Below, piece after piece: positions 7,425-14,399 of a stretch of DNA of 15,510 nucleotides. The notes below the pieces were generated by a model, which worked only from the letters and a program-made list of their open reading frames with translations, was not told where the DNA came from and made no database searches. This stretch comes from Ruminococcaceae bacterium UBA5891. GTDB lineage: Bacteria; Bacillota; Clostridia; Oscillospirales; Acutalibacteraceae. Position numbers and translations under genes: made by a program. Each line of letters starts with the position of its first letter. The first letter of the stretch is position 1. The stretch lies in NCBI GenBank assembly GCA_002431945.1, contig DJET01000052.1, positions 1-15,510 on the forward strand, in the 5' to 3' direction.

Positions 7425-8627
7425 AAAAGCAGTACCGTTTTAAAAACGCTTGTAATTGCCTTAATATCGGTTTTTGCAATACACCAAATAATATCCTCGC
7501 TTTATAAACCGATCAAAACCGAAACCGCCGCATACACAACGGCAGCGGACGGAATTAACATAACGGGGCTTATTATAAGAAACGAAACGCTTATAAAGGC
7601 GCCTTCTTCGGGCGTACTGCACTTTGTAACGGGCGACGGCAGCCGCGCCCCCAAGGACGGCGTTATCGCCAATATATACGACAGCGAATCGGCGTCTGTA
7701 ACCATAAGCCGTATAGATTCGGTAAACGCCAAAATAGCCGATATTGAAGAAATGCTGAGCTATAACGATCTTGAGGCGGCGGACCTTGATATGATAAACA
7801 ACAAGATAAAGCTTTGCCTTAACAATCTTATAATAAACTCTTCAAACGGCGATTTTCAAAGCATTTCCGATTATTCCGAAAGCCTTTTATCCGCTTTTAA
7901 CCGAAGACAGGCGGCAATGGGCGAAACGGCGGATTTTTCCGCCCAGCTTACGGCGCTTAAGACCGAGCTCGCTTCCCTTTCCTCTTCCCTGCCCGCTGCA
8001 AAGGGCAGCATAACAGCGCCCATATCCGGCTATTTTGTTTCTAAGGCGGACGGCTATGAAAACGTGCTTAAATGCGATGATTTAGACAGTATCACCCCCG
8101 AATTTTTAAACGGAATAAAGGCTCAAACGGTGGAAGACGGCGTTGTGGGCAAATTGGTTTCGGATTACGAGTGGTACATTGCCGCAAGCATACCCGTTAA
8201 CGATTCGCTGAGCTATAAGGAGGGGGACGAGCTTACGGTTTATACCTCGGTAAAATCGTTTCCCAAGCTGCCCGTTACGGTTAAAAGGATCAACATTTCG
8301 TCCGATTCCTCTTCTGCGGCGGTAATTTTTGCCTGCAACGATATGAACAGCGAACTGGCCTCTATGCGGACAGGCCCTATGACGGTGGTCAAAAAGGAAT
8401 ACAGCGGTCTTAAGATACCTAAAAGCGCGCTGCGCGTGGTAAACTCAAAGCGCGGCGTATACGTGCTTACGGGTATGCAGGTCAAATTTGTTGAGGTAAA
8501 CGTTATATACTCGGACGACGACTATATGATATGCGAAAAGCAGACCGAGGACGAAAAGGTATTACGGCTGTACGACGAGGTTATAGTAAAGGGGAAAAAT
8601 CTTTATGATGGAAAAATTGTCGGCTGA
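7422..8627 (+). CDS. HlyD-like membrane-fusion (efflux adaptor) protein, orphan
   Basis: This is a 401-aa predicted membrane-anchored protein with the layout of HlyD/membrane-fusion proteins. A single hydrophobic helix (about residues 7-27, VLKTLVIALISVFAI) would put the rest outside the cytoplasm. A first lipoyl/barrel-sandwich half lies at about 56-90 (IKAPSSGVLHFVTGDG). A helical hairpin spans about 95-190 and the matching second half is at about 194-215 (GSITAPISGYFVSKADG). A beta-barrel domain follows (YIAASIPVNDSLSYKEGDEL), and a C-terminal domain begins near IPKSALRVV. Such proteins usually bridge an ABC or other transporter, yet no permease or ATPase gene lies nearby. Its neighbours are miaA and the division genes yggS and sepF, so a role in envelope or septum biology is possible but unproven. 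The start is TTG with AGGAGG. The 3' end overlaps yggS by 23 bases. Confidence 0.75.
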   Translation: MKSSTVLKTLVIALISVFAIHQIISSLYKPIKTETAAYTTAADGINITGLIIRNETLIKAPSSGVLHFVTGDGSRAPKDGVIANIYDSESASVTISRIDSVNAKIADIEEMLSYNDLEAADLDMINNKIKLCLNNLIINSSNGDFQSISDYSESLLSAFNRRQAAMGETADFSAQLTALKTELASLSSSLPAAKGSITAPISGYFVSKADGYENVLKCDDLDSITPEFLNGIKAQTVEDGVVGKLVSDYEWYIAASIPVNDSLSYKEGDELTVYTSVKSFPKLPVTVKRINISSDSSSAAVIFACNDMNSELASMRTGPMTVVKKEYSGLKIPKSALRVVNSKRGVYVLTGMQVKFVEVNVIYSDDDYMICEKQTEDEKVLRLYDEVIVKGKNLYDGKIVG

Positions 8628-9318
8628 GGAATTTGACCGCAACCTTGAAGAGGTGCAGAAAAGACTTAAAGCGGCGCTCGAAAAATCGGGCAGATCGGAA
8701 GACGAGGTGACGCTGCTTGCCGCAACCAAAACCGTTGACCCCGATACCGTAAACTACGCTATTGACAAGGGCATAAAATACGTAGGCGAAAACCGCATGC
8801 AGGAGCTGCTTTCAAAATATAAGCTTTTAAAGCCCGTGCACAGCCATTTTATAGGCCACCTGCAAACCAACAAGGTTAAGGATATTATAGATAAGGTTGA
8901 AATGATCGAATCGGTCCATTCCTTAAAGCTTGCAAACGAAATTTCAAAGCAGGCGGCGGCAGCCAAGGTGCAAATAGACGTGCTGCTTGAAATAAATATA
9001 GGAAACGAAGAAACAAAGTCGGGCTTTGCCCCAAACGCAGCCGAAAACGCGGTAAGAGAAATCGCAAAGCTGCCGAATATTCACATAAAAGGGCTTATGT
9101 GCATACCGCCTGCGGCAGATGTGCCCGAAGACGCGCGAAAATATTTCCGTAATATGTATAAACTGTTTCTTGACATAAGGGGCAAAAACATAGATAATAG
9201 TAGTATGAGCGTTTTATCGATGGGAATGTCGCACGATTTTGATATTGCCGTAAGCGAGGGCGCCACGCTTGTAAGGGTAGGTACCTCGCTCTTCGGAAAG
9301 CGCAATTATAACATATAA
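8605..9318 (+). CDS. yggS: PLP-binding homeostasis protein, YggS/YlmE family
   Basis: This is a 237-aa cytosolic TIM-barrel protein related to the N-terminal domain of alanine racemase. It binds pyridoxal 5'-phosphate and influences PLP and amino-acid balance; no catalytic reaction is firmly assigned to the family. The PLP lysine is K42 in LLAATKT. Other family blocks are VGENRMQELLSKY, HFIGHLQTNKVK, GLMCIPP, LSMGMSHDFDIA and the phosphate-binding GATLVRVGTSLFG. The preferred start is the first ATG (8605), ten bases behind GGGG (8591-8594); a second ATG follows immediately at 8608. It overlaps the previous gene by 23 bases and precedes sepF, as ylmE does in Bacillus, so it belongs to the conserved division cluster. 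Confidence 0.95.
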   Translation: MMEKLSAEEFDRNLEEVQKRLKAALEKSGRSEDEVTLLAATKTVDPDTVNYAIDKGIKYVGENRMQELLSKYKLLKPVHSHFIGHLQTNKVKDIIDKVEMIESVHSLKLANEISKQAAAAKVQIDVLLEINIGNEETKSGFAPNAAENAVREIAKLPNIHIKGLMCIPPAADVPEDARKYFRNMYKLFLDIRGKNIDNSSMSVLSMGMSHDFDIAVSEGATLVRVGTSLFGKRNYNI

Positions 9319-9335
9319 CATAAAGGAGCATTAAA

Positions 9336-9815
9336 ATGGGACTTTTCGACAGCATAAAAAATATTATGAGCATACCTGAAGAGGACGATTTTGACGAGGA
9401 GATTGAAGACGTAGAGGAGGAAAAACCGGCTGAAAAGCCTAAGCGCGCCCCCTCTTACGAAAGCGCCGCTCCGCGCCGCGAGCCTTCTCCCCGCGTAGTA
9501 GGCGGCGGAAAATCAAAAACCGTAAACTTTAACCACTCGCAAATGCAGGTCGTGCTTGTAAAGCCCGATCGCTTTGAAGACGTTACCTCAATAGCCGATC
9601 ACCTTAACGCCAAAAAAACCGTTGTGCTTAATTTAGAGGCGGCAAACCGCGATGTTTCGCGCAGAATAATAGACTTTTTAAGCGGCGTTGCCTATGCCAA
9701 CGGCGGCAATATCCGCAAGGTTGCCAACAGTACATTTATAATCGTTCCAACAGACGTTGACGTTATGGGCGAGCTTATGCTTGACGACTTTGACGATAAC
9801 AAAGCCTACTTTTAA
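9336..9815 (+). CDS. sepF: Cell division protein SepF
   Basis: SepF bundles FtsZ filaments and anchors them to the membrane at the division site. The 159-aa protein begins with a short amphipathic helix (MGLFDSIKNIMSI), the membrane anchor of the family. An acidic, then basic and disordered linker follows (about residues 15-60). The globular SepF domain (about 62-145) includes VVLVKPDRFED, VVLNLEAANRDVSRRIIDFL and SGVAYANGGNIRKV, with the conserved glycines of the dimer and polymer interface. AAAGGAG (9322-9328) is well spaced before the ATG. The stop overlaps the ylmH start by one base (TAATG), so the two are likely translationally coupled. In Bacillus ylmG lies between these two genes; it is missing here. 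Confidence 0.96.
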   Translation: MGLFDSIKNIMSIPEEDDFDEEIEDVEEEKPAEKPKRAPSYESAAPRREPSPRVVGGGKSKTVNFNHSQMQVVLVKPDRFEDVTSIADHLNAKKTVVLNLEAANRDVSRRIIDFLSGVAYANGGNIRKVANSTFIIVPTDVDVMGELMLDDFDDNKAYF

Positions 9816-10549
9816 TGGATAACGCGCTTTTTTCGGCAAGAGTAAACGACGCCGCCGATATTTGCGAAAAAGCCCAAAAGCCTAAATTTTTAGGCTTTTT
9901 AACGGCAGACGAGACGGAGTGTGCAAGGCGGCTTTTAAATAACCGCCGCTGCTGCACAAAATTTTTCGGCGGATACGAGGGAGCGGAGCGTGTTATGCTC
10001 GGCTGCTTTCCCGATTGGGACGAAATTCGGAATTTCCCCGTAAGCGCCGTAACCTTTACCTTCAGAAAAAGCGATACTCTGCGCCACAGGGATTTTTTGG
10101 GCGCGCTTATGGCGCTCGGCATAAAGCGTGAAACCGTGGGCGATATATTAACCGAAGAGGGCAGAGCCGTTATATTTGTTACAAACGAAATAAAAGGCTT
10201 TGTGCTGAGTCAGGTTGAAAAGATAGGCAGCGCGGGCGTAAAGGTAAGCGAGGGGTTTGTGCCTCCCCTGCCGCTGTCAGACAGGTTAGAGGAGCTTTCC
10301 GTTACCGCCGCGTCCGAACGGCTCGACTGCGTTATATCGGCAATTTGCGGCATATCGCGCGCCAAATCCGAGGAGCTTATAGGCGCGGGGCTTGTAACGC
10401 TTAATTCGGAAGCTTCGTTAAAGCAAACAAGGGCGGTAACCGCAGGCGATGTAATTTCGGTTCGCACAAAGGGCAGGTTTACCGTGGTTTCGCTTGACGG
10501 CAGGACTAAAAAGAACAGAATAATAATAAAATATAAAAGATATGTATAG
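9815..10549 (+). CDS. ylmH: S4-domain RNA-binding protein YlmH
   Basis: This is a 244-aa YlmH-family protein. The N-terminal region (about residues 1-150) has the family blocks FFGGYEGAERVMLGCFPDW, HRDFLGALMALGIKRETVGD and FVTNEIKGFV. A C-terminal S4 RNA-binding domain spans about 166-225 (ASERLDCVISA, LVTLNSEASLKQTRAV, GDVISVRTKGRF). In Bacillus subtilis YlmH binds ribosomal large-subunit complexes and can take part in ribosome-associated quality control. Its gene is conserved beside division genes, though a direct division role is not established. There is no obvious ribosome binding site before the ATG, which shares one base with the sepF stop, so translation probably depends on re-initiation after sepF. 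A perfect inverted repeat lies inside its first 85 bases (annotated separately). Confidence 0.93.
   Translation: MDNALFSARVNDAADICEKAQKPKFLGFLTADETECARRLLNNRRCCTKFFGGYEGAERVMLGCFPDWDEIRNFPVSAVTFTFRKSDTLRHRDFLGALMALGIKRETVGDILTEEGRAVIFVTNEIKGFVLSQVEKIGSAGVKVSEGFVPPLPLSDRLEELSVTAASERLDCVISAICGISRAKSEELIGAGLVTLNSEASLKQTRAVTAGDVISVRTKGRFTVVSLDGRTKKNRIIIKYKRYV
9876..9900 (+). repeat. Perfect 11-bp inverted repeat with T-run inside ylmH
   Basis: AAAAGCCTAAA (9876-9886) and TTTAGGCTTTT (9889-9899) are exact reverse complements separated by two bases, and one more T follows. The sequence encodes residues around QKPKFLGFLT of YlmH. The shape, a hairpin ending in a T-run, resembles a weak intrinsic terminator or an RNA-processing or stability element. 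The stem is AU-rich with only three G-C pairs, so termination, if any, would be partial. Confidence 0.5.
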
Positions 10550-10560
10550 GAGGAGTTAAA

Positions 10561-11322
10561 ATGCTTACAGCCGCTGAAATAAGAAACGTAAAATTCAGTA
10601 AAGCCATGGGCGGATACAAACAGGAGGAGGTTGACGTTCTGCTTGACAGAATCGAGGCCGATTACGCCCAGTTTGAACGCGCAATCAAGGAATACAAGGC
10701 TAAAACAGACGCTATGAACAAGGAAATGGAAAGTCTCAGATCCTCGCAAAACAGTATTCAAAACGTGCTTTTAAACGCGCAAAAGCTTGCCGACCAAATG
10801 GTGGACGAGGCAAAGCAGAAAAGCGCCGAGATAATAAACAACGCGCAGTCTAACATAGAAATTATAACCGCAAGGGAAAAGGAGCTTGCCACCGCGTTTG
10901 ACATTAAGGCAAACGAGCGCAAGCAAAAGCTTGAAAAAGAGCTTGCCGATATGGTTAAGACCGCGCAGATAAAGGCAGACAGCATTAAGGCGGCTTCCGA
11001 AGACAGCGTTGCGCGCCAGCAGCTGCTTTACGATAAGGTGAAAATGGAAATGTCGGCGTTTAAGGCGGCGGTTTCGGCTAAATACAAGGAGCACCTTGAA
11101 ATGCTTAAATCCCTGCCGGATACCGCGCCTATGGATCCTAAGCATATGGCGGAGGTTATAGCCGCGTCGGTTGATAAAGCGCCCTCTGCGGAAAGCTTTA
11201 TTGAAGACGCCGAGGTTAAAAACAACGTAAAAAAAATTGAGGGCGAGGAGCCTGCCGCACCCAAAAAGGAAGACGGCTTTAAGGTTGCCGAGGAAGAGCC
11301 CGCAAAGCCGGAAGAGGAATAA
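10561..11322 (+). CDS. divIVA: DivIVA-family cell division/polarity protein
   Basis: This is a 253-aa coiled-coil protein that is expected to bind negatively curved membrane at septa and poles and recruit partners there. The N-terminal lipid-binding domain (about residues 1-45) has the family pattern TAAEIRNVKFSKAMGGYKQE followed by EVDVLLDRIEADY. Long charged coiled coils run from about 45 to 185. The tail from about 200 is low-complexity and rich in Glu, Lys and Pro, ending PAKPEEE. By hand alignment the membrane-inserting Phe17-Arg18 pair of Bacillus DivIVA is Met16-Gly17 here. AGGAGGAG (10548-10555) overlaps the ylmH stop and is the strongest ribosome binding site in the window, fitting a structural protein needed in many copies. 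The position between ylmH and lspA is typical, except that ileS is absent. Confidence 0.93.
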   Translation: MLTAAEIRNVKFSKAMGGYKQEEVDVLLDRIEADYAQFERAIKEYKAKTDAMNKEMESLRSSQNSIQNVLLNAQKLADQMVDEAKQKSAEIINNAQSNIEIITAREKELATAFDIKANERKQKLEKELADMVKTAQIKADSIKAASEDSVARQQLLYDKVKMEMSAFKAAVSAKYKEHLEMLKSLPDTAPMDPKHMAEVIAASVDKAPSAESFIEDAEVKNNVKKIEGEEPAAPKKEDGFKVAEEEPAKPEEE

Positions 11323-11329
11323 ACGCTTG
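11314..11329 (+). promoter_or_regulatory. Ribosome binding site deciding the lspA start
   Basis: GAGGAA (11314-11319), in the last codons of divIVA, is seven bases from TTG at 11327 and thirteen from ATG at 11333. The spacing favours TTG. A much earlier in-frame ATG at 11237 would add about thirty basic residues read out of frame within divIVA and is not credible. Confidence 0.6.
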
Positions 11330-11821
11330 ATTATGTATATTGCGGCCGCCTTTTGCGGCATAGCCGTGCTTGCCATAGACCAGTTTACAAAATATTACGT
11401 TTCGTCGCACTTTGTAATAGGCGAAACGCGGAAATTTTTAAACGGCTTTATAGACCTTACCTATATTCATAACGAGGGCGCGGCGTGGGGTATGCTTTCG
11501 GGCAAGACCTATGCCCTGCTTGCAATAACCCTTGCGGTTATGGTTATGTGCGTTATAATATTTATTAAATACGGCAAAAAAAGCCGCCTTATGCTCTGGG
11601 CTTTAACCCTTGTGCTTTCGGGCGGCATAGGTAATATGATAGACCGCGTGTTCCGCGGCGGCAGCGTGGTGGATTTTCTGCATTTCGAATTTTTCCCCAC
11701 ATTTCCCGTGTTTAATATAGCAGACTGCGCAATAGTTTCAGGCGCGGCGCTTTTGGCGCTTTACTTTATTTTTGACCTTGTAAAAGAAGAAAAGCAGAAA
11801 AAAAGCAATGGAGAAAATTAA
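11327..11821 (+). CDS. lspA: Lipoprotein signal peptidase (signal peptidase II) LspA
   Basis: This integral membrane aspartyl protease removes the signal peptide from prolipoproteins after lipidation. With the TTG start the protein has 164 aa and four hydrophobic segments (about residues 4-17, 62-80, 86-101 and 134-150), as in the family. Family signatures are DQFTKYYV, HNEGAAWGML, GGIGNMIDRVFRGG, VVDFLHF and FNIADCAIVSG. The two catalytic aspartates are probably D116 (VVDF) and D133 (FNIAD). It begins five bases after the divIVA stop. The last 14 bases overlap the following pseudouridine synthase gene, implying coupled translation. lspA followed by an rluD/ylyB-type gene is a common Gram-positive arrangement. 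Confidence 0.95.
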   Translation: MIMYIAAAFCGIAVLAIDQFTKYYVSSHFVIGETRKFLNGFIDLTYIHNEGAAWGMLSGKTYALLAITLAVMVMCVIIFIKYGKKSRLMLWALTLVLSGGIGNMIDRVFRGGSVVDFLHFEFFPTFPVFNIADCAIVSGAALLALYFIFDLVKEEKQKKSNGEN

Positions 11822-12710
11822 CACTGTCTTCGGCGGCGAAGCCCACGTTCGTACAGACGTTTTTGTTGCGCAGGCGGCGGATATTACCCGCTCGCGCGCG
11901 GCAGGGCTTATTGAAAACGGCTGCGTTTTTATAAACGGTAAAAAAGCGCAGAAAAGCAGTAAGGTTAAAAACGGCGACGCGGTTGAAATTATAAAGGAAG
12001 ACCCCGCGGTTTACGATATAACGCCGGAGGATATTCCGCTTGATATTGTGTACGAGGACGGCGATCTGCTTGTCGTCAACAAGCCGAAGGGTATGGTGGT
12101 GCACCCCGCGGCAGGCAATTACAGCGGCACGCTTGTAAACGCGCTTATGTTCCACTGCAGGGGCAGTCTTTCGGGTATAAACGGCGTTATGCGCCCCGGA
12201 ATAGTTCACCGTATAGATAAAAACACAAGCGGTCTTTTAATGGTTGCCAAAAACGATCTTGCGCATATTGGTTTGGCCGAGCAGATAAAGGAGCATTCGT
12301 TTACCCGCGAATACGAAGCGGTGGTTTACGGCAATTTGAAAGACGACTGCGGCACCGTCAACGCCCCGATAGGCAGGCACCCCGTAAAGCGCAAGCAAAT
12401 GGCGGTGGTTGCAGGCGGCAGAGACGCCGTTACCCACTACCGCGTTATAAAACGGCTTGAGGGCTTTACGCACGCCGCGTTAAAGCTTGAAACCGGCAGA
12501 ACCCACCAAATACGCGTGCATATGGCGTATATCGGCCACCCCGTTGCGGGGGACGACGTGTACGGCCCCAAAAAGGTTATAACCGAGCTTGGCGGTCAGT
12601 GCCTGCACGCAAAAAAAATCGGGTTTATTCATCCGAGAACGGGCGAATATATGGAGTTTGACTCTCCCCTGCCCGAATATTTTACTAAGTTTTTAAAAAG
12701 GTTTGTTTAG
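11808..12710 (+). CDS. rluD: RluA/RluD-family 23S rRNA pseudouridine synthase
   Basis: This enzyme isomerises uridine to pseudouridine in large-subunit rRNA. The closest known type is RluD, called YlyB in Bacillus, which lies next to lspA there too. An N-terminal S4 RNA-binding domain (about residues 12-62, DITRSRAAGLIENGCVFING) precedes the catalytic domain. That domain contains VVNKPKGMVVHPA, the active-site block GIVHRIDKNTSGLLMVAK with catalytic D137, a REYEAVVYG strand, and GRTHQIRVHMAYIGHPVAGDD around residues 225-245. The length of 300 aa is typical. The start overlaps lspA by 14 bases and the local ribosome binding site is weak. The family is certain; the exact target uridines are inferred from RluD. 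Confidence 0.93.
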   Translation: MEKINTVFGGEAHVRTDVFVAQAADITRSRAAGLIENGCVFINGKKAQKSSKVKNGDAVEIIKEDPAVYDITPEDIPLDIVYEDGDLLVVNKPKGMVVHPAAGNYSGTLVNALMFHCRGSLSGINGVMRPGIVHRIDKNTSGLLMVAKNDLAHIGLAEQIKEHSFTREYEAVVYGNLKDDCGTVNAPIGRHPVKRKQMAVVAGGRDAVTHYRVIKRLEGFTHAALKLETGRTHQIRVHMAYIGHPVAGDDVYGPKKVITELGGQCLHAKKIGFIHPRTGEYMEFDSPLPEYFTKFLKRFV

Positions 12711-12712
12711 CT

Positions 12713-13549
12713 ATGGGTATTTTTTCGGGCTGTCTTTTTGCCTGCGATATTGACGGCACGCTGCTTATAAACGGCGTTATAAATCCGCGCAATATCGAAA
12801 AAATCGAATATTTCGTAAGCGAGGGCGGCTGTTTTTCGCTTTCAACGGGCAGAACCGTCGGCGCGGTAGGCCCCGTGCTTGAAAAAATAAAGCACATTTC
12901 GCCCTCGATAGTTTCAAACGGCAGTATGATATACGATTATGAAAATAAACGTGTGTTAAACGAGCTTTTTATCGATAAAAGCGATTATTATATAGTTAAA
13001 AAGGTTATGGATATGGGGCTCGACGTAGGCATAGAGGTTCATTCGGGCGACAGAGTGCTTACCCTTTGCAGAACAGCCGAGACCGATATACACCAAAAAT
13101 ACGAATGGCTTGAAAGCACCGATATAAGCTTTACACAAGCCGAAAACTACCGCTGGAACAAGGTTGTAATGCTGTTTTCGAATATTGCGGACCGCGACGC
13201 GGTTAAGGAAATGATAGCAAAACAAAGGACAAGCTCGGACTTTATAGATACCTCAGCGGTGATCGCCGGCAAAAAACGGAATTATTACGAGCAGTTTCCG
13301 AAGGGCGTTTCAAAGGCCTCGGCGCTTGATAGGCTTTGTGAAATTTTAAAGGTTAAAAAGGGCTGTCTTTTTGCAATGGGAGACTACTATAACGACCTTG
13401 AAATGATAAAAAAAGCGGATATCAGCGCGGTTCCCTTTGGCACGCCGGACGATATCAGGCAATATGCCGATTATGAAACGGTGCGCTGTGAAGACGGCGC
13501 GGTAGCCGATTTTATAGATTATCTTGCAAAAAAGAAAGGAATGATTTGA
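12713..13549 (+). CDS. HAD-superfamily phosphatase, Cof type
   Basis: This is a 278-aa predicted cytosolic phosphohydrolase of the Cof (HAD-IIB) subfamily, whose members act on sugar phosphates, nucleotides, PLP or flavin phosphates. All HAD motifs are present: DIDGT with nucleophile D12 and acid D14, motif II in LSTGRTVG (S44/T45), the motif III lysine within PKGVSKASALDRL (K197 or K201), and motif IV GDYYNDLEM (D224, N227, D228). The region between motifs II and III (about residues 80-190) forms the large alpha/beta cap that sets specificity. The substrate cannot be told from sequence. It starts two bases after the rluD stop and overlaps the transketolase gene by one base, so it is part of the same transcript. 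A role in sugar-phosphate turnover alongside transketolase is plausible but only inferred. Confidence 0.9.
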   Translation: MGIFSGCLFACDIDGTLLINGVINPRNIEKIEYFVSEGGCFSLSTGRTVGAVGPVLEKIKHISPSIVSNGSMIYDYENKRVLNELFIDKSDYYIVKKVMDMGLDVGIEVHSGDRVLTLCRTAETDIHQKYEWLESTDISFTQAENYRWNKVVMLFSNIADRDAVKEMIAKQRTSSDFIDTSAVIAGKKRNYYEQFPKGVSKASALDRLCEILKVKKGCLFAMGDYYNDLEMIKKADISAVPFGTPDDIRQYADYETVRCEDGAVADFIDYLAKKKGMI

Positions 13550-14385
13550 TGGACGCTGCGGAGAAAAAACAACTTGAAATAACCGCCTGCAAAATCAGAA
13601 TGGGAATTATCGAGGGGGTGCACAGTGCAAAATCCGGTCATCCGGGCGGCTCGCTTTCCATTGCGGAAATACTAACCTATCTTTATTTTAAAGAAATGAA
13701 TATCGACCCAAAGGATCCGAAAAAGGCGGACAGAGACCGTTTTGTACTTTCAAAAGGTCACGCCGCGCCGGCGCTTTACGCCGCGCTTGCGGAACGCGGA
13801 TATTTTGACAAATCCCTTTTAACCACCCTTCGCCATATAGGCAGTATTTTGCAGGGCCACCCCGATATGAAGCATATACCCGGCGTTGATATGTCAACAG
13901 GCTCGCTCGGTCAGGGCATATCGGCGGCAGTAGGTATGGCGCTTTCCGCCAAGCACTTCGGCGACAGCTACAGGGTATACGCCGTTTTGGGCGACGGCGA
14001 AATAGAAGAGGGGCAGGTTTGGGAAGCGGCTATGTTTGCAGGCAATAAAGGTCTTTCAAACCTCACCGCGTTTATTGATTACAACAATCTTCAGATAGAC
14101 GGAACTATCGAAGAGGTTAACTCCGCCGCTCCTATCGATAAAAAGTTCGAGGCGTTCGGCTGGCACACTGTCACAATAAACGGCAACGATTTTGACGAAA
14201 TAGAGTCCGCGCTTAATATGGCAAAAACCGTAGATAAGCCCGTTGCAATAATTGCAAAAACCGTTAAGGGCAAGGGCGTTTCTTATATGGAAAACGCGGT
14301 CAACTGGCACGGCGCCGCTCCGAACGACGAGCTGTACGAGCAGGCTATGACAGAGCTTAACGCCGCTTTGGCGCAATTACAGTAA
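13549..14385 (+). CDS. Transketolase, N-terminal (thiamine-diphosphate binding) subunit
   Basis: This is the N-terminal half of a split transketolase, the pentose-phosphate enzyme that moves two-carbon ketol units between sugar phosphates. With the ATG start the subunit has 278 aa. It shows the substrate and cofactor histidines H31 (SGHPGGS) and H71 (LSKGHAAPA), the loop GSLGQGISAAVGMAL, and the thiamine-diphosphate/metal motif from GDGEIEEG (G148-G150) to YNN (N179, N180). The ATG at 13549 shares one base with the preceding TGA stop and lies eight bases from AAAGGA (13535-13540); a TTG at 13546 is a less likely alternative. The C-terminal subunit follows 14 bases downstream. Split transketolases are common in anaerobic Firmicutes and archaea, so this is not a broken gene. 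Confidence 0.94.
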   Translation: MDAAEKKQLEITACKIRMGIIEGVHSAKSGHPGGSLSIAEILTYLYFKEMNIDPKDPKKADRDRFVLSKGHAAPALYAALAERGYFDKSLLTTLRHIGSILQGHPDMKHIPGVDMSTGSLGQGISAAVGMALSAKHFGDSYRVYAVLGDGEIEEGQVWEAAMFAGNKGLSNLTAFIDYNNLQIDGTIEEVNSAAPIDKKFEAFGWHTVTINGNDFDEIESALNMAKTVDKPVAIIAKTVKGKGVSYMENAVNWHGAAPNDELYEQAMTELNAALAQLQ

Positions 14386-14399
14386 GGAGGGGCAAAACA

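Noticed and set aside
10210..10761. A 183-codon minus-strand frame with hydrophobic stretches opposite ylmH/divIVA.
   Set aside because: It covers two well-supported + strand genes and their ribosome binding site; no family motif is seen.
11237..11326. An upstream ATG extension of lspA giving a basic N-terminus (MRARSLPHPKRK...).
   Set aside because: It lies in a second frame inside divIVA, has no ribosome binding site and would place about thirty arginine-rich residues before the first membrane helix, unlike any LspA.
10771..11376. A 201-codon minus-strand frame opposite divIVA.
   Set aside because: It is antisense to the DivIVA coiled coil and low-complexity tail, and its Arg/Phe/Leu-rich composition mirrors the Lys/Glu repeats of the true gene.
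13546..14385. The split transketolase as a frameshifted or broken single gene.
   Set aside because: The two parts are separated by a stop and a strong dedicated ribosome binding site (TAAGGAGG), each contains complete domains, and split transketolases are well known in anaerobes.
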